Source of the DNA: Bacillus sp. FJAT-44742
GTDB taxonomy: Bacteria; Bacillota; Bacilli; Bacillales; Marinococcaceae
NCBI RefSeq assembly: GCF_002797315.1
Contig: NZ_KZ454936.1
Location: 805,133 to 869,132, forward strand
Reading direction: 5' to 3'
DNA: 64,000 nt
Translations under genes and position numbers: made by a program
Notes under the pieces: generated by a model
The model's input: only the letters and a program-made list of their open reading frames with translations
Told to the model about the DNA's origin: nothing
The model's database searches: none
Part shown: one piece after another, positions 61,041 to 64,000 of the stretch
How positions within the stretch are numbered: position 1 is the stretch's first letter
Layout of the letters: each line of letters starts with the position of its first letter

Positions 61041-61682
61041 ATGAAGAGAAAGCTGGCCAGGTCTGCTTATCAGCATATAGAAGAGCATCGGTCGCTCTAT
61101 TTGTTTGTCACTGTTCTCTTTCTCATGGGTATTGTGTTTGGAGCTATTGTAGTAAACAGCTTGAGCTTGACACAAAAACATGATTTATATATGTATCTGA
61201 ACCAATTTTTTGGACAAGTCAGTGAAGGAAGCTATGCCACAGCAAGTGATATGTTTAAACAAAGCTTCTCTCACTACGCTAAATATGCAGGGCTTATGTG
61301 GCTTTTAGGCTTATCTGTGATCGGTCTGCCATTTATATTATTATTGTTGTTTTTAAAAGGGATCGTTGTCGGTTTTACCGTAGGTTTCCTGGTGAATCAA
61401 ATGGGTATCCCGGGTTTTGCCATGTCATTTGTTTCAGTGCTCCCTCAAAACCTGATTGTTGTACCTGTTTATATTTTTGTGGCTGCAATTTCTTTGGCAT
61501 TCTCACTTAAATTGATCAGACATCAATTCTTAAAAACAAATTATGAGCCTATCTTTCCTATGTTTATGAAATCGTGTTTGTATATGGGTGTCTCCCTTAT
61601 GCTGCTTGCTTTTGCTTCAAGTATTGAAGCATTTCTGTCACCCTCTTTAATGAAAATCATTATAGACTGGACAGCAGGTTAA
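61041..61682 (+). CDS. spoIIM: Stage II sporulation protein M
   Basis: SpoIIM scaffolds the SpoIID-SpoIIP peptidoglycan-degrading complex during engulfment. The 213-residue integral membrane protein has about five hydrophobic segments (LYLFVTVLFLMGIVFG, YAGLMWLLGLSVIGLPFILLL and others). ATG 61041 follows GAGAGGGGGAG. Its neighbours nudF and fur are those of Bacillus. Confidence 0.94.
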   Translation: MKRKLARSAYQHIEEHRSLYLFVTVLFLMGIVFGAIVVNSLSLTQKHDLYMYLNQFFGQVSEGSYATASDMFKQSFSHYAKYAGLMWLLGLSVIGLPFILLLLFLKGIVVGFTVGFLVNQMGIPGFAMSFVSVLPQNLIVVPVYIFVAAISLAFSLKLIRHQFLKTNYEPIFPMFMKSCLYMGVSLMLLAFASSIEAFLSPSLMKIIIDWTAG

Positions 61683-61714
61683 TTACTAAAATTTAATTGT
61701 AATAGTTATAATGT

Positions 61715-61733
61715 GATAATGATTTTAATTATC
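61715..61733 (+). promoter_or_regulatory. Fur box upstream of fur
   Basis: GATAATGATTTTAATTATC matches the 19-bp Fur consensus at 16 of 19 positions. It lies directly before the fur -35, fitting autoregulation. Confidence 0.8.
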
Positions 61734-61735
61734 AT

Positions 61736-61764
61736 TTGACACTCTCTTATCCTGAGATTATAAT
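61736..61764 (+). promoter_or_regulatory. Perfect sigma-A promoter of fur
   Basis: TTGACA (61736-61741), 17 bases and TATAAT (61759-61764) are full consensus. The Fur box ends 2 bases upstream. Confidence 0.9.
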
Positions 61765-61800
61765 TAATCGTGAATGGTCACCAGGGGGAGGGGAATGTCA

Positions 61801-62301
61801 ATGGAAAACCGGATAGACCGCATTAAGAAGCAGCTTCATGCGCAAAGCTACAAGCTTACGCCTCAACGAGAAGCTACAGTGAGAGTCCTTCTAGAACATG
61901 AAGAGGATCATTTAAGCGCAGAAGATGTATATCTGCTTGTCAAAGAAAAATCTCCTGAAATCGGTTTGGCTACCGTATACCGTACCCTTGAGCTTTTAAA
62001 TGAGCTTGAAGTGGTAGATAAGATTAACTTTGGGGACGGAGTTTCCCGTTATGACTTGAGAAAAGAAGGAGCTGCTCACTTCCATCATCATCTTGTATGT
62101 ATAGAATGTGGGGCAGTGGATGAAATTCAAGAGGATCTTCTCGGTGATGTAGAAAATGTCGTTGAGAGGAACTGGAACTTTCAAATCAAAGATCACCGAT
62201 TAACCTTCCACGGAATCTGCCACCGCTGCAATAATAAATCAGACCCAGAGAAAAAAGCGGAGAAAACCGAAGAAAAGGATAGTAAAACCAAAATCCGATA
62301 A
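61801..62301 (+). CDS. fur: Ferric uptake regulator Fur
   Basis: Fur represses iron-uptake genes when bound to Fe2+. The sequence is close to B. subtilis Fur: winged helix (YKLTPQREATVRVLLEHEEDHLSAEDVY), metal sites AAHFHHHLVC and CIECG, and the zinc cysteines again in CHRCN. The tail after residue 145 (KKAEKTEEKD) is a charged extension. I use ATG 61801 (MENRIDRIKKQ), matching B. subtilis; in-frame ATG 61795 is possible. Confidence 0.97.
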   Translation: MENRIDRIKKQLHAQSYKLTPQREATVRVLLEHEEDHLSAEDVYLLVKEKSPEIGLATVYRTLELLNELEVVDKINFGDGVSRYDLRKEGAAHFHHHLVCIECGAVDEIQEDLLGDVENVVERNWNFQIKDHRLTFHGICHRCNNKSDPEKKAEKTEEKDSKTKIR

Positions 62302-62337
62302 AAACCTTTTCATTTAAGGAAGAGGTTTTTATTTTTT
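62300..62337 (+). terminator. Terminator after fur
   Basis: AAAAACCTTTT pairs with AAGAGGTTTTT (one G-U pair) and is followed by ATTTTTT. Confidence 0.8.
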
Positions 62338-62493
62338 GGTTTATATAAGACATAGAAAGCCTTCCTATAGCAGCTGGAAGGATATAATTTTCTTATACAT
62401 AAAGATTTTTCAGTAAGATAGCTGTCTCATGTATATTTCTTATCTATTTAGGCATAGCTTGAAATTAAGCATGCTTTTTTAGAGGTGAATAAT

Positions 62494-62724
62494 ATGAGAA
62501 AGTGGTTTAGCCCCATGGTTGATGCTGTTAAAGTATTTCTTGTCTTTGCAATGTGCACGACATTTTTTTATTATGGTATTCTATGGATAAGTGCAGAGTA
62601 TGAAAGCGATCATAGGTTTGAAGAGCCCCAGGGAAGGGCAGTAAAAGTGATAGAAATGTTTGAAGAACCAGGACCGTCAGTCTGGCTGGAACGTCTACTG
62701 TTTTTTTACCGGCACGGGGAATGA
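62494..62724 (+). CDS. yqzK: YqzK-like DUF4227 protein
   Basis: The 76-residue protein has one membrane helix (about 12-32, KVFLVFAMCTTFFYYGILW) and an acidic C-terminal part ending with FFYRHGE. It matches YqzK, which lies between fur and xerD in Bacillus. ATG 62494 follows AGAGGTG; GTG 62485 overlaps that site. Function is unknown. xerD follows after 15 bases, so they are likely co-transcribed. Confidence 0.85.
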   Translation: MRKWFSPMVDAVKVFLVFAMCTTFFYYGILWISAEYESDHRFEEPQGRAVKVIEMFEEPGPSVWLERLLFFYRHGE

Positions 62725-62739
62725 CAAGGGGGGAATTTA

Positions 62740-63630
62740 ATGGAGCATGGGGTAGATGATTTTCTCCATTACATAAAAGTAGAACGAGGATTGAGTGAAA
62801 ACACTGTCAATTCGTATAAAAGAGATTTAAAGGCTTACCTTTTATTTTTAAAAGAAGGAAACAACATCGCAACTTGGGATGAAGTACGACGAGCTGACAT
62901 TACGGAATTCCTCTATCTATTGAAAGAAAAAGGAAGATCCCAGGCCACGCTGGCCAGGACCACGTCTTCCATAAGGGCGCTTCATCAATTTTTGCTGAGA
63001 GAAAAAACGGCTTCCAGTGACCCTTCAGAGCTGATAGAAACACCTAAAGGGGACAAGAAGCTTCCCGAGGTGCTATCAACCACAGAAGTAGAGTTATTAT
63101 TAGATGCAACTGGCGGAGCTGATGATTTTTCCAGGAGAAACCGGGCGATGCTTGAACTTCTTTATGCTACAGGCCTGCGAGTTTCTGAAATGTGTGAATT
63201 AAAAAAAGGCGATATTCATTTATCAATGGGGTTTGTCCGCTGCACGGGAAAAGGAAACAAGGAAAGAATTATTCCGTTAGGAAAAGTTGCAATTGAAGCT
63301 CTAGAAATCTATTTGCAAAAAGCACGTCCTGGATTAGCAAAAGAAAAACCACACGAGCAGTTATTCGTAAATCATCACGGGAACCCTTTATCACGACAAG
63401 GCTTTTGGAAAATATTAAGAGGAATAGCCGACAAAGCAAATATAACAAAAGCGCTGACCCCTCATACTCTTCGTCATTCATTTGCCACTCACTTGCTGGA
63501 AAATGGTGCAGATCTGAGAGCGGTACAAGAGATGCTTGGGCATGCTGATATCTCAACCACACAAATTTATACACACATATCAAACAAAAAACTAAAAGAT
63601 ATTTACAGTTCGTACCATCCCAGAGCATAA
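62740..63630 (+). CDS. xerD: Site-specific tyrosine recombinase XerD
   Basis: XerD, with XerC-like CodV, resolves chromosome dimers at dif. The 296 residues have the N-terminal core-binding domain ([21 protein letters not shown]) and the catalytic domain with Arg in ATGLRVSEM, the [15 protein letters not shown] box (His-x-x-Arg), [13 protein letters not shown] and the nucleophile Tyr (about 279). AAGGGGGGAA precedes ATG 62740. The position before deoB matches Bacillus. Confidence 0.96.
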   Translation: MEHGVDDFLHYIKVERGLSENTVNSYKRDLKAYLLFLKEGNNIATWDEVRRADITEFLYLLKEKGRSQATLARTTSSIRALHQFLLREKTASSDPSELIETPKGDKKLPEVLSTTEVELLLDATGGADDFSRRNRAMLELLYATGLRVSEMCELKKGDIHLSMGFVRCTGKGNKERIIPLGKVAIEALEIYLQKARPGLAKEKPHEQLFVNHHGNPLSRQGFWKILRGIADKANITKALTPHTLRHSFATHLLENGADLRAVQEMLGHADISTTQIYTHISNKKLKDIYSSYHPRA

Positions 63631-63767
63631 AAGAAAAGGACAGGCTCAAAATAAACAAAGATTCTATTTCAGGCCCTTTGATAAGAGAGGTATTCTTATG
63701 GGGGCTTTTGGTTTGCTTACAAAGCAATGAAAAGGGAGAATAAACAGTACATAAAGGAGGAAATGAT

Positions 63768-64000
63768 ATGGCGGAAAATATACCTTTTAAGAGAGTCTTC
63801 TTAATTGTGATGGACTCAGTAGGGATAGGGGAAGCTCCAGATGCTGCCGAATTCAATGACGTAGGAGCTGACACCCTCGGCCACATTGATGAGAAAACAG
63901 GCGGTCTTTCTATGCCAAATATGGAAAAACTAGGACTTGGGTGGATTAAGGAAACGACGGGGATCCGTAAAATAGATGCTCCTCTTGCTTCTTTTGGGAT
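63768..64000 (+). CDS. deoB: Phosphopentomutase DeoB, N-terminal part (truncated by window edge)
   Basis: The first 77 codons are present. The start [26 protein letters not shown] has the alkaline-phosphatase-like metal Asp in [13 protein letters not shown], and [11 protein letters not shown] follows. DeoB interconverts (deoxy)ribose 1- and 5-phosphates for nucleoside breakdown. AAAGGAGGAAATGAT precedes ATG 63768. The gene is called drm in B. subtilis. Confidence 0.95.
   Translation, partial: MAENIPFKRVFLIVMDSVGIGEAPDAAEFNDVGADTLGHIDEKTGGLSMPNMEKLGLGWIKETTGIRKIDAPLASFG

Noticed and set aside
62740-63630. XerD as a phage or element integrase
   Set aside because: Length, motifs and the fur-yqzK-xerD-deoB order are those of the housekeeping recombinase.
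63269-63886. Long minus-strand reading frame over xerD and deoB
   Set aside because: It covers two well-supported plus-strand genes and has no ribosome site or recognisable domain.

Overview
The window is about 64 kb of a low-GC, endospore-forming Firmicute chromosome, almost certainly Bacillaceae. Sporulation genes (spoIVB, spo0A, spoIIM, mciZ, asnO, sspH), a Fur protein nearly identical to the Bacillus form, and gene order matching the Bacillus recN-spo0A-bkd-yqj and nudF-fur-xerD-deoB segments support this. Very acidic secreted and surface proteins (the lipoprotein at 39660-40337 and the flagellin centre) suggest a salt-tolerant or haloalkaliphilic member. Species cannot be fixed from the sequence alone.

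Layout. 1-9.4 kb: end of argR, recN, spoIVB, spo0A, a MEDS-PAS histidine kinase beside spo0A, then a three-gene envelope cluster (SteA-like protein, family 2 glycosyltransferase, MraY/WecA-like membrane protein). 9.4-20 kb: yqzF, then the sigma-54 activator bkdR followed by a -24/-12 promoter and the complete ptb-bcd-buk-lpdV-bkdAA-bkdAB-bkdB operon, which makes branched acyl-CoA primers. 20-26.6 kb: bacilliredoxin brxB, tRNA-Arg(CCG), a YqjA-type membrane protein, an L,D-transpeptidase, a 30-codon Prli42-like stressosome anchor, methylmalonyl-CoA epimerase, an M20 peptidase and DNA polymerase IV. 26.6-32.2 kb: a flagellar module (FliK-like, YlqH-like, FliS, flagellin, YaaR-like) behind a near-consensus sigma-D promoter. 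32.2-39 kb: small unknowns, a phosphatase/fructosamine-kinase pair, sspH, a monooxygenase/methyltransferase pair and asnO.

39-45.7 kb: small spore-former proteins, then the divergent xpt-permease operon under two PurR boxes and a guanine riboswitch, an EIIA-Glc protein, twin YflT-like stress proteins each with a sigma-B-like promoter, and a small Cys4 protein. 45.8-56 kb: an orphan LicT-like antiterminator, citramalate synthase, a stand-alone trpB, a divergent permease/TIGR03943/CobW metal module and PEP carboxylase. 56-57.1 kb: a decayed IS1182-type element and a dispersed repeat. 57.1-64 kb: uppP, a thioredoxin-like protein, a DUF3866 protein, mciZ, nudF, spoIIM, fur with its own Fur box, yqzK, xerD and the start of deoB.

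The most notable items are: (1) a dispersed, structured intergenic element with three alignable copies plus a possible fragment, showing compensatory changes in two hairpins and lying between convergent genes; (2) the SteA/GT2/PNPT envelope cluster; (3) several very small genes that are easy to miss (mciZ, prli42, sspH, the Cys4 protein); and (4) readable regulatory sites (sigma-54 with repeated activator-site candidates, sigma-D, sigma-B, sigma-E, PurR, guanine riboswitch, Fur). No CRISPR array, prophage or replication origin was seen.
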